A stretch of DNA of 64,000 nt from Cephalotrichum gorgonifer (GCA_900312665.1 ONZQ02000002.1:1544200-1608199), one strand, 5' to 3'. Shown: positions 48,013-61,534, counted from the first letter of the stretch. Program-made: numbers and translations. The notes: generated by a model from the sequence alone, not told the origin.

Positions 48013-50967
48013 TCAGCCACCTCCCCCCTGCCCCCCCGCCACACCCTTATGCCGACACCTCTCCTGCTCGTGCGTATTCCGGTACCACTTCGTCGTGAGC
48101 ACCTTCGTGCAGGGCCCGTTCCGGCACCTGTACCCGTTCTTCTCCCGGTGCTGGCACCCCTCCCGCATGTGCTTGTTCCTGTTGCTCACGCTAGAGAAGG
48201 TCTTCGAACAGTTCGCCGAGAGGCACCTCAGGCGCTTTGGCTCGCGAACCGCACCGAGGGAGTGAGAGAGGGACATCTCTATGGCAGTGGCTTGAGATGA
48301 GCTGTACAAAAAAAATATTAGCCCGTGTTGGGGATAGGGGATGGCTCATGTATCTTTACCTCGGAACCACTGAGGTGCGGGTCCGCGTCCTGGAAGAGGA
48401 CGTCCACATCTGGCCGCTGGACGGCGCGGACATCGTAGATAGTGACAGGCGCTTTATGCAATGGTCTAAGGAGTGCGGGCGGTATAGTGGTACTTCTCGG
48501 AACCCCCCCGGAAACCCGCCGACGCTCTCGAGGAAATGGCCAACAATATCACAGGATCGCGAGTATCCCCTGGGCCGGCGCCACATCTCTACGATTGACT
48601 GGGAGTCAAAGTCGCGTTGTATCACTGCACAGGTTAGCAATTCCATGTTCTCTTACCACCAATAACGAAAAGGGGACGACTCACCCGTCGTCAGAGTGAG
48701 GAGCACGGAGAACGCCGTAGATGCGAGGAGGAGCACCGTCGTAGACAGGATATCATTCCACCCCAGGTCCATAACCTGATCCGCCGTCGATTCGCTATCA
48801 ACGCTCTGCGCCAGGAAACGGTCCACGTCAAAGACGTCATTGATAGAGAACCCGTACCCAACTTCCGGCTCCATGTCAAGAGACTCGTCATACACGCGCT
48901 TACGCGCGCCCCCGCTGGGGATCGGTATGGATACCGGATCGGACGTCGCCTGTCCCCGGGGCTGCCTGTCCTCCTTCGCAGCGTACTCTTGCTGGATGTC
49001 GCGGAGCCGGGTGGCGTACGGAGCTGTGCGTGCCGGTGCGCGCGGGTTCTCCTTTTCTAGCGTGACGATGTCCTGCATCAGCTCTTGGAACCTAGCAAGG
49101 CTATCCTTATCTTCCCGCCCGGGAGTCGGATCTGGGAAGCCTAAGGAGAACCATAACGCAAAGTTAACCTTGTCGAATAGGGGGTGGTCGTCGGGATCTA
49201 GAATGGATCTCCACCGTAGGACGTCGTTTACAAATCTTGGGGCTTGGTTAGCACGGCGCATCGATATTCAGGGCAGGCCAACTTACTCAAGATACATGGA
49301 GTCGTCATCCTCTTCGTTGTAGGTACTCATGACTGTGCACATCGCACTCGCCACAACGAGGCAGTCGAGGACCTCGAGGAGGCCCCGGGGAGGGTGGTTG
49401 TTGATGATTTGTCGAAAGACACCTAGGCCCTCATTCCATACTCTTATAAATGATGTGAAGTGGGCGGAGATTGTCGACTCCGGGCTACCTACTTCTGTTT
49501 TGCCGATGGCATCACGAACCGTCCTGCAGAGGCTAGTGAGCGATGCGATGAGATTCCGTCCCAGACGCTGGCGCTTCATGAGTGCGGACTGGCTCTCTTT
49601 TCTCGATATGCTCGGGAGGCAACTGCCACTGGTTCTTGGCGTATTATGGCCCGTTGTGGCAAGCATGGAGACGGCGGGTACTGAGCGGTTTTCTCGGTCT
49701 CCGAATAACGCCGTATCAGATTCTGTTTTCCAGTTGAACGGGTCTCCCATACGCGTCTCAGGAACCCCCTCAGAGCGTGATGTTGGTGGCCCCCAGATGT
49801 CATTGCTAAGCGGTGGAGCCATAACAGGGTCAGTGATCCCTATCCCGTCATAGCAAGAGCTAGCCCTGCCCCGAGGCGGCGGGGCGGCGTTTCCGAATCC
49901 GACGGTGCTATTCGTGTTCTCGAGTGCAGATAGCGAAGTAAAGATGCCGCTGCTGGATCTACGTACATATCCACCCAAGTCATGCTGCTCCTGTTTTCTT
50001 AAAGGAGACTCCATCTTGAAAAAGGCGTCGACCGGCTCAATGGAATTTTGTAACGTGTCTAGTGGTGCATCGGGTGCACCGGGGAAGGATTCTTTCGCCA
50101 GGGGTCCTTTGATCCGAACCGCTAGATTTGAAAAGGAGGAATACGAGGTGGGCGGCTCAGGTTCCAAACTTTTGGAAGAGAATACCGGGTCATGGTGTGA
50201 CGCAAAACTTATCAGCTCCGGACTAGGCTCTTCCAGAGACATGAGCTCATCTGGGAGCGCCAAATGTGCGTGGCGCTTGCTGAGCGCCGCCACGTAGTCG
50301 TCCGTCATATCGGAAGGGATGAATCCGAGGCGAAAGCAGTCATCGACACCGTCCAAGCCGGTATCAATGCTACGGTCGTGGATGTCGCGGAGCTGCGTTT
50401 GGGATAGCCCATGGTGTTGGGGGTGCGGCTCCAACCCGATCCCATCGAAGACGGCTCTTTCTAAGAGAAAATCCTCTATTAGAAGCCGGAATTCGGATGT
50501 TTCGAGGTGCGCTGGTATTTGCGATTCTAGGGCCTCGAGATGCTGTTTTAACACATCGTAGTTCCTTAGCAGAGTGTTAAGGTCTAGTGGCTGCGGGTCC
50601 GCCCCGACTTCCGGGTAGGTGTCAAGGGCGTTCAAGATGGTTCGGATGAGAGAGCGGCTTTGGATATCAATGGAGATTGTCCTTCTTAACCGGTCCTTCT
50701 CCACAGAGAACACAAGGTATGGAGCCCGGGGTGCCGTCTCCACCGGGATGAGTTTGCCCCTGCCCGCAGAGATACCGGAATAGACGGCGCCCCTGACCAT
50801 GTCAGCATGGTAAGTTAGCTCATAATGTTTTAGGATCGAGCTACTCACCCTTCGAACCTCTCCGTGTAAGCGAAATGGGGTGTCACGGTGGAGGGCCGGA
50901 GAGGCGCTGACATCTGACCACTCCAGTTACCGGCGGATTGAGACTGGGGATCGAGTAACGGGTCCAT
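48013..50967 (-). CDS. Large protein with C-terminal C2H2/C2HC-type zinc fingers
   Basis: I predict five exons, 50967-50849, 50792-49287, 49235-48685, 48624-48360 and 48301-48013, all GT-AG and all in phase, giving about 909 residues. The start is the ATG of MDPLLDPQSQSAGNWSG, preceded by a favourable CCGCC context. The central ~700 residues are not recognised. They contain a helical segment (LLRNYDVLKQHLEALES), acidic Ser/Pro-rich stretches and a KRQRLGRNL basic patch. The last exon has two finger-like units: RCLSANC with a later NRNKHMREGC, and YRCRNGPC with NTHEQERC. The family looks like a fungal zinc-finger regulator with a long N-terminal region. Exon 4 is also open in another frame (see rejected items). 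Confidence 0.7.
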
Positions 50968-52264
50968 GGCGGATTGGATGCCGTGCTAGATTCCGATCCA
51001 GGGTACATTTAGCCAAGGCGGCAAGCCTTGCACACATATGACGCTGAAATCGAGTCTTACGTTGATGCTGACGGTGGCTTGACCCGTTAGCAACCTTTGA
51101 GGGTTTGAGTTGAGAGTTGAGAGGACAAGAGGTGCGGGATAGTTGCGCTTGTACGCGTGGGATATGAATAGCTATAATTCGGATCGAATTATGGCTTTGG
51201 TCCGCTTTGATATATGGAAGTATGGAAAATGAAGTTGACGAGGTCGGCGCGCTTACAAAAGCGTCCGTTCGGCAAAATTTAGGAATTAGGAATCTCGATG
51301 TGAACGAGCGATTGATGCACGAGTCGGTCGAACCGGGGAAGGAGCTGTCTAACGAATTGGGGCGGCGGGGCTGCCGGGAGAGTACATGTACCACCACCCC
51401 ATAAGCCGATCGCCGACGACGACTGTAATAATAATGTTATGTCTCCGTTTCCCTTCTGTTCGATTCTTCTTCCAACAATGAAGTATCCTAGCACACCTTC
51501 CTCTACTGTTGGATTCCTGGACTTTATGTAAAGAGAATCTCATTGGCAAGGGCCTCGATAAGCAGGGGTCTATCTATGACTGGCCGTCGAATTCGTAGAT
51601 ATCTGCCGAGACTAACTCCGCCGTTATTTAGACATCAAGACGTTCATGCCCATGCTTTCACCCGAGCTGAACGCTGAGCACCGAGGTGTTCATCAACTAT
51701 TGACTGACCGGGAAATGTTGAAATTAAACAGCATGTGCAGCCTTTGGCCATCACCAGGTCGTTCTGCGTGGACTTGGCGGATAGGCAACAGCAACCCTGG
51801 AGGTGATGGCGGGGTAAAAGTTGTCTCGTGTTCCTGCACAATTTAGGAATCTTGCCTCTTGTCATCCGAGTGTATAAATATCGGCACAGGGCCCGCCCTG
51901 AAGTTGCCGGGTTAACGGAACACAGCAAAACTCAAAAAACGAGTTTAAATAGCGGAAACTCAACCGTAGCAAGGACGAGGTATTCCGATTATGTTTTGAG
52001 GACAACCTCTAATGTCGTTCTCGTCGAATCCGTAGTTGCACCCAAGATAGTTTGTCCGTAGTGGGGGCGGAGGTGGGGGGCCGACCCGGACGTATACCGG
52101 CAAAACACGAGTTTAATGGGCATCCCCACAAAAAGCGCGTCTGGCACGCGTCTCCCTTTTCGGACTCGATTCTCATAGCCTCAAAGTTCAACCTGCTCAA
52201 ATCACAGCCTCCACAACCACCCAACCTTGACGACATCGAATCTCCCCCTTTCCCGGAAGACGCG
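50968..52264. promoter_or_regulatory. Divergent promoter region of the zinc-finger gene and PRI2
   Basis: About 1.3 kb separates two divergent starts and contains no supportable gene. An ACGCGT palindrome lies at 52146-52151, 114 bases before the PRI2 start, with a near match GCGCGT at 52135-52140. Another ACGCGT lies at 51153-51158, nearer the zinc-finger gene. Confidence 0.4.
52146..52151. promoter_or_regulatory. ACGCGT (MCB-like) site upstream of PRI2
   Basis: The palindrome ACGCGT is the core bound by the fungal G1/S factor MBF, and primase genes are known MBF targets in yeasts. Here it lies 114 bases upstream of the PRI2 ATG, next to a GCGCGT. A six-base match occurs by chance many times in 64 kb, so the assignment is suggestive only. 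Confidence 0.35.
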
Positions 52265-54034
52265 ATGCACCGACCAGACTATAACCGCTATGAACCAAAG
52301 AGGCGAAATGTCCTCGACCACCGCAAGAAGCAGTTTGCCGACCCGGCCTTCAGCGCGTCGGAATACCCCCACCGCCTGAACTTCTACACCAGACCGCCCA
52401 CCGCCGACATCAAACTCGAGGAGTTCGAGCAATGGGCAATCGACCGCCTAAAAGGCATGGTGACCAAATCCGTTCCCCTTCGTACTGCCGTCAGCCTGAT
52501 CCTCAGACTCTCGCAGCTAACGGTCGCCACTCCCTCTAGTGCTCGGCGAGCTTGAGGCTTGTTCCTTCCGCAACATAACGGGCGACGACCTAGCGGCGCA
52601 CATGAAGACTTACCTGGACAAGTCACTCCCCCTAAGCCCCGACACCGCGCCCCAGGACAAGCGCGACAAGCAGCGCCAGAAAGACCACTACAGCCACTTC
52701 ATCCTCCGCCTGGCCTTCTCCTCGACCGAGGACCTGCGCCGTCGTTTCACCCGCGTCGAGACGACCCTCTTCCGCCTCCGCCTTGAGTCAAGCAGCATGA
52801 GCGAGCTGAACTCGTTCGTGCGGGGACTCGGGCTCGACTGGTTCGAGACCGTGACGGAGAAGGAGAAGACGGACCTGAGGGAGGACCTCGCGGCGAGCCT
52901 GGGCGGGAGGACCGCTGTCGAGGACGAGGTTTGGGTCAAGGTCGACTGGATGAAGGTACCGGACCTGGTTGAGGGGCGGAGGGTGGTAGTATACGGCGGC
53001 AAGGCGTTCGTCCCCGGCAGAGAGCAGACGAGTATGATTGTGGCCGAGTTTGCGAGACGTCTAGAGCAGGAATTGGAGGTACGGAGAGAAGATTGCACTA
53101 GCGAGTCGACGCTATATGGTGTTGTTGCTGACCTAGAAAACTTAGCTTACGGCCCGCCGCTTGCCCAGACTCGACGAGGACGACCGACTCTCGCCCATCC
53201 TCGCCCACCTCTCCAAGAACTTCATCACCCCCGACAGCGCCTACACCAACAGCACCCTCCCGGAGGGCGCGGAGATCTCCGCCCGCAACATCGACACGCT
53301 CTCGGAGCACTACCCGGCGTGCATGTCGAACCTCCACCGCGCGCTCCGGCGTGACGCGCACCTGAAGCACTTTGGCCGCCTCCAGTACACGCTGTTCCTG
53401 AAGGGCATCGGCCTCAACCTGGAGGAGTGCCTGATATTCTGGCGGACGGCCTTCAGCAAGATCACTGACGACACGTTCAACAAGGAGTACAGGTACAACG
53501 TGCGACACACGTACGGCGATGTGGGTGGCGACGCGAACCGGAGGGGCGGCGGGTATAGTCCGTACAGCTGTCAGAAGATCCTCACCGAGCACCCGCCCGG
53601 GTCAGGGGAGGCGCACGGGTGTCCGTACCGGCACTTTGACATGGACAACCTGACCAATCTGCTACAGGGAATGGGGGTCACAGAGAAGGGGGTGCTGCAG
53701 GGGGTCAAGGAGGACAGGGACGCCCGGAAGTATCATATGGCGTGCAATCGGTGGGTTTTTTTCCCCCTTTCTTCTCCGCTTTCTTTTCTTCTTCTTCTCC
53801 TTCCTTTTACTCTCTATCCTGGTTGGTTGGGCAGCCCGTAATACTAACATACCTCGCAGTGTATTCGAGCACGTCCATAAGCAAGAGATCAAGAAGGCGA
53901 GGGATGAGTCAATCATGACGGGGGCACAGCTCGAGACGATAGTGCACCCGAACGAGTACTTCAAGCGGAGCTACCTCTTGAAGAATCTCGACAAGTCGGC
54001 CTCCGGGGCCAAGGACGTTAAGATGGAGGGCTAG
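52265..54034 (+). CDS. PRI2: DNA primase large subunit (PRI2)
   Basis: This is the regulatory subunit of the DNA polymerase alpha-primase complex, needed to make and hand over RNA primers. I predict four exons, 52265-52454, 52540-53078, 53146-53750 and 53860-54034, giving 502 residues (yeast about 528). The start is the first in-frame ATG and fits fungal relatives (NYxRxEPKRRNVLDHRKKQF-type N-terminus). The N-terminal half contains FEQWAIDRLK and HYSHFILRLAF. The C-terminal half contains RLPRLDEDDRLSPIL, FLKGIGLNLEECL and FNKEYRYNVRHTYG. The four Fe-S cluster cysteines are C302, C385, C402 and C443, with spacings 83, 17 and 41, close to yeast (81, 17, 40). The first intron has a GC donor (AAAG then GCATGG) with a CTAAC branch; the other introns are GT-AG. 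Confidence 0.93.
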
Positions 54035-57000
54035 GTGCCGGCGCCTCTTTCTCCTTTTCCTCCGTTTGCCATGGGCGTTGGTTGGAATTACGAGTAAGCC
54101 CCTCACCCGGGGTTTTTGTCTTCTTTGGATGTCAGGGTATCGGGAACATTTTGTTTAGCCCTGTATGGAGCAGGCTGGAAATGAAGAATATGGATGTGCT
54201 TGTACAAGTAATGAGTCGACGCCTTTCCCCTTTCCGGGCCTACAAAATGGCGTTAATATCACTTCGAATAATGCCGCTCCGAGAAAGATACAATGTCGCG
54301 TCACTTTAGAAACCCCCCGGCTTGTCGCCCGAGGGCACACATCACCCGAGCTTCTCACCCCCCCGTCCGTGTCACCCTGAATTCGGACAAGAACGTCGGT
54401 GAGGATGCCGGCATAAGGCAGCCCTGCCAAGGGTCCGCGCGCAAGGCGGCCAGCCCAAGGGTTTCCGCGGATCTTAGGCTTCCAAAGCGGGGCGAACTTC
54501 CGTGGTGAGGCGCGGGCGCATTTCAACTTCCTTGTTTCCTAGGCGGTCAAGGGAAATGGGAATGCGCAGGTGGGCGTCTCACTCCTTGGTGGCAGGACCA
54601 TGTTACACAGAGTGCCAGCGGTGAAGAAAGAGATAGCTGAGTGCTGTTTTGCCCATCTGCGCACCTTACCACTTTTGTTTACTAGATTTCCGTAGCATCA
54701 TCTGGGGGCGCGGGAGATACGCTATCCGAAAGGGTACATACAAGCCGTGGCGCACTGGAGAGAGATCTGGTAGGAGAAAGAAGGAGGGGGGGCAGGGGAG
54801 GGAGAGTGATCACAGAGCTCACCGAGAGACAAGATCTCGTCGAGCTCGGTGAAGGGTTAGACGCCGCCGTCTCGTTCGATGCCCCAAGCTCCCATTATGT
54901 CCGTACAAATATCCATTCGCTCATCCATGCATGAGCCCAGGCGCTATTCATACAAGTACCGGCCTCTTCTCTCTCGGTCCGTCGACAAATACTCCGTGAC
55001 AAAATGTCCCCGACCAACCGTGTGAAGACGCGCCAAGAACAGTTTGGGACCCCCGTTTTTCAGCACGACGCAACAAAACGCACCCCTCTTGTCCCCCTTC
55101 TGTTAAATACCCACCCGCACATCCCATGTAGTATGTCGTGCAATTTCTGCGCAATGAGGTCAGAGTGCTTCATCCCTGCTTTTCGTCCCCGCTCCCCCAA
55201 ACCACCATGACAAGTAATGATATCGGGCGACCCTGATTTGCTCCACCCAACTTGTCTAGTTCTTCATCTTGGTATCGGATGTTATAATATCGGGCTTTGC
55301 TCTTCTTCTGTACATGTAGTACCATCTCGGAGCCGAACTTGATCCTGGGCGTATAGGGCGTGCAGATCACCCCCACTCACCCCTCCTCGTTTCCTAAAGC
55401 TTGATTCTATCCCGCCCCCTCCATCCTTCCTGAGCCCGGACGGCGTGCAAGTACTTGAACCACCACCCCATCTCCCTTGACTTGTACACAGCCTTTTTTT
55501 TCTTCTTCTTTGGGTCGCCCACTCTCGCAGAGTTGTGACACCCACCTCATCCCCGCCCGACGTAAGGTATCACGAATTCACGTATTATGTGCCGGGGGGT
55601 CTTAGCTACCACTTTAGGCCTAGCGCTCACTCCATCCGCTGGGGGGAGGGGTCTTGGAGAAGCACGATGACATAGAGTGGGGAAGGCCACTGACATATTA
55701 AGTGGTCCCCTCCCCGCCCGCCGTTTTAACTTCAGAGGAGACGGGGGGAGTAATGGTAATGGCATATGAATACAAGTATTACTACCCAAGTATTGCATGT
55801 GCGTCGCCCAGCAGCCGTTGGGCCTGTTTGCGGAGATGAGGATTTCGGCCGAGGATTTCGGAACGCTTGGCAGGCCCACGTGGATAAGGGAAGGGATGAT
55901 TTTGCTACTCCGTAGTGAAACCCGAGACACAAAAGCTTTAGACATCTCCGAGGTGAAGTTTCTTGACGTAAGTCCCGTCAACGGGCCGTCTTTAAACCTG
56001 CAGCTAAAGTCTGCCGTTCTGGTCGGGAAGCGTGAAAGGATTATATGTAGCAATCCCGGATCTAATAAATATGTACTTTGTTATCACAGTACAGGCGATA
56101 TTATCTCCCCTCCCTTTGAAGTTGCAAGTATTAACACCGGTAGCCACTTACACGACTTGCACCCCTCGTCCACCCCATTTGCGCCCCGCCAGAGAAGTCT
56201 AGACCTTCTGAGGTAGTACGCATATATCGTCATAGCGATGCGTGTACTCCCTCATGGCCCCTCTCCAAGTCCTATCCGCATATGCATACGCAGCGCACGA
56301 TGCGAGAAGTAGCCAAACCCCACTTGTTAGGAACCGCAATCCAGGGAATCCCATCTCTTCATCCCGCCCCTCCCTTTCGGGTCTGAGGCAGCGAGAGGTT
56401 CCTAGTATGACGAAATCCCGACAGAAGCCTGTTCGCCCATGGCACTCTCCACAAATCCCGTCCTCGTCGCATTTCCCCAGACGTCATTTTCGAATATCGG
56501 TTACAGGGGATCTAGGATCGGGATGGGTGTGGTGTGTGCAGATTTTTTTTCAGCTACCGAGAGGATACCCCTTGAATGCAGCGGGACAGGGGGGATGCTG
56601 ATAGAACCCAGGCTGTCTATCATCGAAGAGTGGTTTCCTCGATTATACCAAAATCGGTGAACCCGAATTATATGTAGGAAAGTCTGGGGAGTGGGGCCCG
56701 CCGCCAATTGGAAAGATTTCAATGATTCAACAATGCCGGGGTCCACATTACACTCGTTGACCGAGAACATCTCAGAAACTCGCAGAATCCGTCACACCCC
56801 ATTTCCGCATCCCGGGAGGCTTCTCGAAGAAGGATTAGAACTATTCTTGATGTCTTTCTCAGTCACCCCCCACCCCCCCCGGGCCCGATCCCCCTCCTCA
56901 TACCTAGCTCCTACCGTAAAATACGGCAGGCTTGAAACATCCTAATCTTCCCGAGGAACGAGAGAAAAATTCTTGCTCGGCGCCAAGGCTCGTGTTCCCC

Positions 57001-59007
57001 CCTTCCTGGACTTCGTACCCCGCCCGTTGCACTCCCGCACGATGCCCAATCCACGATAGCCTCGCATCTTCCTCCTGCACGGGTGGGGCAGCCAAGATGA
57101 ACACTACTTGTACGCGCTGGCTGCTCCCAATTTAGTATGATATGACCTCATCGTACATCCCCCTCCCCCCCTCCCGCCTCATCCTTGCCTTCATCCTCCC
57201 CTGTTCCAATGTTCCAATGGAGATGGAGTGTGGATTACAAGTTTACGAGGACCCACAGAGAGGAAATAATGAAGTCTCGTAGTAGATTTTTCGCGGGACA
57301 CAGGGAGGAGGAATGAGTTCGGAGGAAGAGAATGGGCGCGTATGCACTCAATCGGAGACACGCGGAAGTGCAATCTATTTGCGCAAAGCGGCCCAATCTA
57401 ATATCCGCCGTTACTTTACGCCGAGAAACAGGTAGATAGGGTTCAAGGTAGGTAAAACTTCCGAGTGAGGAAAGCCCCCGAGGGATGTGGCGCGGAGGCG
57501 GCTCGCGGCTCGGAGCGTGTGGGTACAACGGGAAGGAGGCACGGGGAGCAGCGGGAACAAACAGTACATGTAGGCTTGCGATTATTCCGTGAAGCGATGG
57601 AACGAAGGCATTCAAAGGCATTCGAGTTATGTACAAAACAACACTGCTCTCGACTCTCGACTCTGGACTATTCAAACCGGATCAAATGGGACTTGATAGT
57701 TTTGTAGAAATGTTTACCGTATTGTACTGCATTATGGGGTACATGTAAGGTATATGTGGTATTGTATGGCATCTAGCTCGACATGAGGAATGCATGTACA
57801 TCCCCTCTCCCCTTCCTTCCTGACAGGTCGGTTACTCTTCAAATCTTTTATAACCTAAAACTCCGTGCTTGAAATGAGACAGTGGTATCCAACATGATAA
57901 GAAAAGAAAAAGACCCCGTATCTGTACCCATGCTATAGAACGCTGCAAATTTCGTGTGGTGTGCAGAAAGAAAAGCAAAGAGAAAAAAAAAAGAAAGAAG
58001 AAAAAAAAGGGTGCCAAAAAGGGCGCGGTGTCGTGAAGTTGTCGTGTATCCGTGTACAATGTACTCCCGATCCCCCGAAAGAAAAGAAAGTGAAAAATGA
58101 AAAGGTCCGATAACAAAGGGACCTCAGAATGGAATATTTGGCGATTGCTGCTCGAGGGAATTATGCCCGCCCATACCAGACAGGGTAATACCTCCTTCCC
58201 GCTTTCGCTTCAGCCCGTGCTTGCTTTGGACGCTTTGCCAGCGCACGCAAAAGACGCGCGAGCTTGAAGGAGGGCACAGCCGATACGACTGGGGTTCCAC
58301 AGCGGGGTCGCCCGCCCCGGTCGCCCCGGCCCGCAGGAATTGAAAACACCTCAGAGGGGCAATTTGCATTGCATCGCAGCCACAGGCCGCGAAGCCCCAG
58401 TTGCCAACCATTGGTGGGAATTGAGGAATGCTAGCTCTGTTCCGGTCGTCCGACCCTTCATACTCGTAAGCGCCGTGGTTTGAGCTTCCGGTTTTGCACG
58501 ATGAAGGTACTGTCGTTTATAGCAGAGTGCCTCCTAGGGACATCGACGCTCCGAAGTTGGGCGGTTAGCGACACTTCCGCCGCCGGGCCCATAATCTCGT
58601 TGCTTAATCCTCGAGGTGTAGCGTCCCTGGAATTGGACGGAATGGGCGGGATGGGAATTCCACGGGACGGAGGTCGGTAATACCGGACGCGGCAGCAGAA
58701 ATCGGCGGCAGGGAGGCGAGCACACGGGTCCCTAGTTGGCGAATTGATCGATCCCGGCCAATGTGTCGAGCTCCAGGGAGATGAACAGGTTTTCGCTTGC
58801 GGGTGCGTCGCGCAGTATGTGGGTGGGTGGGTGGGTGGGGTGTGGCCGCGCCATGGAGGCTACTTCTTTTTTCCCGAGGGGAGAGCGAGCGACAGAGATA
58901 GAGAGACGACGTCGCCAGCGACTCTGGAATGGTGGAAAAGCGGTTGCTTCGTTGGTTGGAGGAGAGGCTATCGGGGTATAGCCCTCGGTTGGGGACTGCC
59001 GGCCTTC
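54035..59007. other. Gene desert of about 5 kb
   Basis: No supportable gene on either strand. Open frames are short and do not match any family I recognise, and splice-signal pairs do not link them. GTAC-type words occur at 54195-54210, 54948-54962 and 55768-55777. Purine-rich A/G runs occur near 57962-58024. A decayed transposon cannot be excluded. Confidence 0.4.
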
Positions 59008-59262
59008 TCAAGTGTAGCCGACGGACTTGGCGCACCGCTGGCAGTAGTAGATGCCCTCGCCGATGCGCACCATGCCGCAGGAGGTGTAGTCGTCGGTCGA
59101 GGTAGCCTCTTGCGTCCTGGCGCACCGCATGCAGCGGAAGATCTGGACGGACGCCACGGGCGGGCGTACGATATCCATTCCGTATAGAGAGTCGGTCGAT
59201 GAGGAGGAGGATGAGGAGGAGGCGCTACCGAGCCTTACTTTTGACGAATGTGAGCTTGGCAT
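59008..59262 (-). CDS. Small zinc-ribbon-like protein, 84 residues
   Basis: This single-exon protein starts at a real ATG. A Ser-rich N-terminus (poly-Ser near residues 15-23, coded by a GAG/GAT-type repeat on the plus strand) leads to a compact cysteine region. CMRC near residue 44, a lone C near residue 62 in YTSCGMV, and CQRC near residue 74 are followed by a short tail. Two CxxC knuckles about 30 residues apart fit a zinc ribbon. I do not recognise a named family. No signal peptide is visible. Confidence 0.6.
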   Translation of the reverse strand: MPSSHSSKVRLGSASSSSSSSSTDSLYGMDIVRPPVASVQIFRCMRCARTQEATSTDDYTSCGMVRIGEGIYYCQRCAKSVGYT

Positions 59263-59444
59263 AATCGGACAATAGGGAGCTGTTATGTCGGAGGACCAGA
59301 GGGAAGATGGGGGCGTTCAAGGTCGTGAACGTGAATATGGTCTACTCTGGGTAGGTTGTGTGTGTGCGTGTGTGTGTTGGTTTGTATGCGATGGGTCGTT
59401 GTGGGTAGCTTCTTAACGAGGTGTTAAGGATGGGTGGGAGGACG

Positions 59445-59467
59445 GGGAAGGGGAAGGGGAAGGGGAA
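59445..59467. repeat. GGGGAA tandem repeat
   Basis: Nearly four tandem copies of GGGGAA lie about 185 bases upstream of the zinc-ribbon gene start. Confidence 0.75.
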
Positions 59468-61534
59468 GCGGGTAGTCTATATGTAGACGACGGGAAATAA
59501 GGTTGGGATCGGCTAGGGAAGCCTCGGGGAGGAGCGAGAGAAGGAGGCGCAAAGTACATACCAAAGCCTCAAAAAGGGAAGATAAAAAGCTAATAAGCTG
59601 TGGGGGCGTGTAGAAGTGCGGCAGGCGTCGTTAGACTAAAGTGTACTTGGTATGCGTGGCCCGTCGTGGGTGTTCGTGGTGGTGGGTGTGGGTGTGCAAG
59701 TTGCGAAAAGTGGACCCAGGTCTCGGTTTCGGTGTTTCGATAAGACCTTTTTGGCCCTTCTGTTTCTCCTTTTGTCGTCTCTGCTCCCCGGTTTCCGCTT
59801 CTTTTTTGCTTCTTTTGTGCTTATGTTTCTTTGCTTTTGTGTTCTGGAGTGAGGCGAGCGGGGGGAGGGCGCCCGGTGATATATACTCAGCCCAGGAGAG
59901 GAAAAAAAACGGCAGTACCACACCCCAGTCCCCGTCTCCAAGGCTTGGACAGGGGGGGGAGGGGTCAGATGGAATTGTAGCCAAGATCGAAGGGGGAGGG
60001 GTGGGGCAGGGTTTGGCTTGGAGGGGTGTAGGAGGGGTGGTAAAAATGCAGACAAGGGGGGTGTGGAGTGCTGAGAGGTTCCACAGTCGTGGTTGTGAAG
60101 GCCTAACGGCAACGGCAAATCCGGCACCGTTAATATGGGTCGGTGATTTCCGTACTAACACTCCGCCAGAAACTCCGACAGCTGAGGACCAGAAACGGGG
60201 ACAAGCTCGCCGTTCTTCACAAAGTACGGTTCTTTTCCCTTGGCTCCCTCGCCTGCCTCTTGTCCCAGGGCTGTTATTTTGTAGAAGTCTACTGTCGATT
60301 AGTTACTTTAGTAGATCGTACGACTTGAACTTGACAAGGTTCTCAGAGTAAAAGACCAACCAGGGGGCTTCTCGCCTCCAGGTCTCCTCGTCAAATGGCA
60401 GCTTGGCAGCTTGGCACGGGCACAGCTGGCGAATCGACGCTAACCCGGATACGCGGACACGACTCATGACTCCTCCCGAGTCCATGCACTCCGTTAAGAG
60501 TTTGACTTTCCCACCAAAGGGACACCAAAAGGAGCAGACAACCTTACGCTCAAAGATGGCGCCCAACCAGGACGCATTCCCAGGAGATAAACTTCCGCCT
60601 AGTCCGTGGCACGGCCAATAAACCCATTTGGTGTATCTCTCGATCGGAGCTGGTCCCCCGCCGAGGGAGGGGTGGATTGGGAATCACCTCTTAAACTATT
60701 GCGTGCCAAAGTGTTTTTCTTTTACCACCTCGATCAGGTAGTTTGGATACGTAAATCTGGCCGAGAACCGGACCCGTCGTGGCATGTGGACGCCATGATC
60801 TTTACGTTACCAGTATGACTCCACACTCTGTTCACGTTGCCAGTGTGACAACGGTGACCTTTTATCAGCCAACCCTTCTCCTGGCGTGCGCACTGTATCC
60901 CGCCGTTCAATTACAGTGTTCGGTGAAGACGGATACGGTACAAGGTGAGATACGTTCCCGGTCCACGGTGAGGGGGTGCTGATGCCTCCCAGCTTACCTT
61001 ACCTTAGCAGTGTGGTATTAATACTACTCTGCTTTACCGAGAAAACGGGCGCAGCAACTTCAAAGCGCAGGCTTTACTCAGCCCACAACGGGAAACAACT
61101 CCTATTATTAGTCCGAGTATGTACTTGTGTTACGGGCAATGAATTATTAACTGTACGTGGGCCAGAACGGGCCTCCTCGCGCCTGCGCGCCCTTACCAAG
61201 TACTAGTCTCTCCTCGTACGCGTATTGCCGGAGCTAAACTGTGCATTTTGCTTTGCTGGGACTGATTTTTCACACCTTAGTACTCTGGGAGGAAATGTAG
61301 GCCCCCACTGTTCACCGCGAGAGTACAAAGCCACGACTATGGATAGGGCGAGGGGGTAAGCGAGACGAAGTCATCTCCAACCAAAAATAGCCGTATCCTG
61401 CAGAATATCGGCTCGTGAGCAGGCATTCCGCTGACACGACCGAGGCTGCGTATGAGCCCAGGACGCGAAAGCATGCGCGGCCCTCCGAAACAGCCACGGT
61501 ATTATGAGGCTAATGGTTCGATGCCCACAAGACT

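Noticed and set aside
48360..48560. Alternative frame in exon 4 of the zinc-finger gene, suggesting a second frameshift at the C7 run near 48503-48509
   Set aside because: The alternative translation looks protein-like, but the undisturbed frame joins exons 3, 4 and 5 in correct phase, so no frameshift is needed.
52052..52264. Upstream extension of PRI2
   Set aside because: It has no ATG in frame, and the family N-terminus matches the ATG at 52265.
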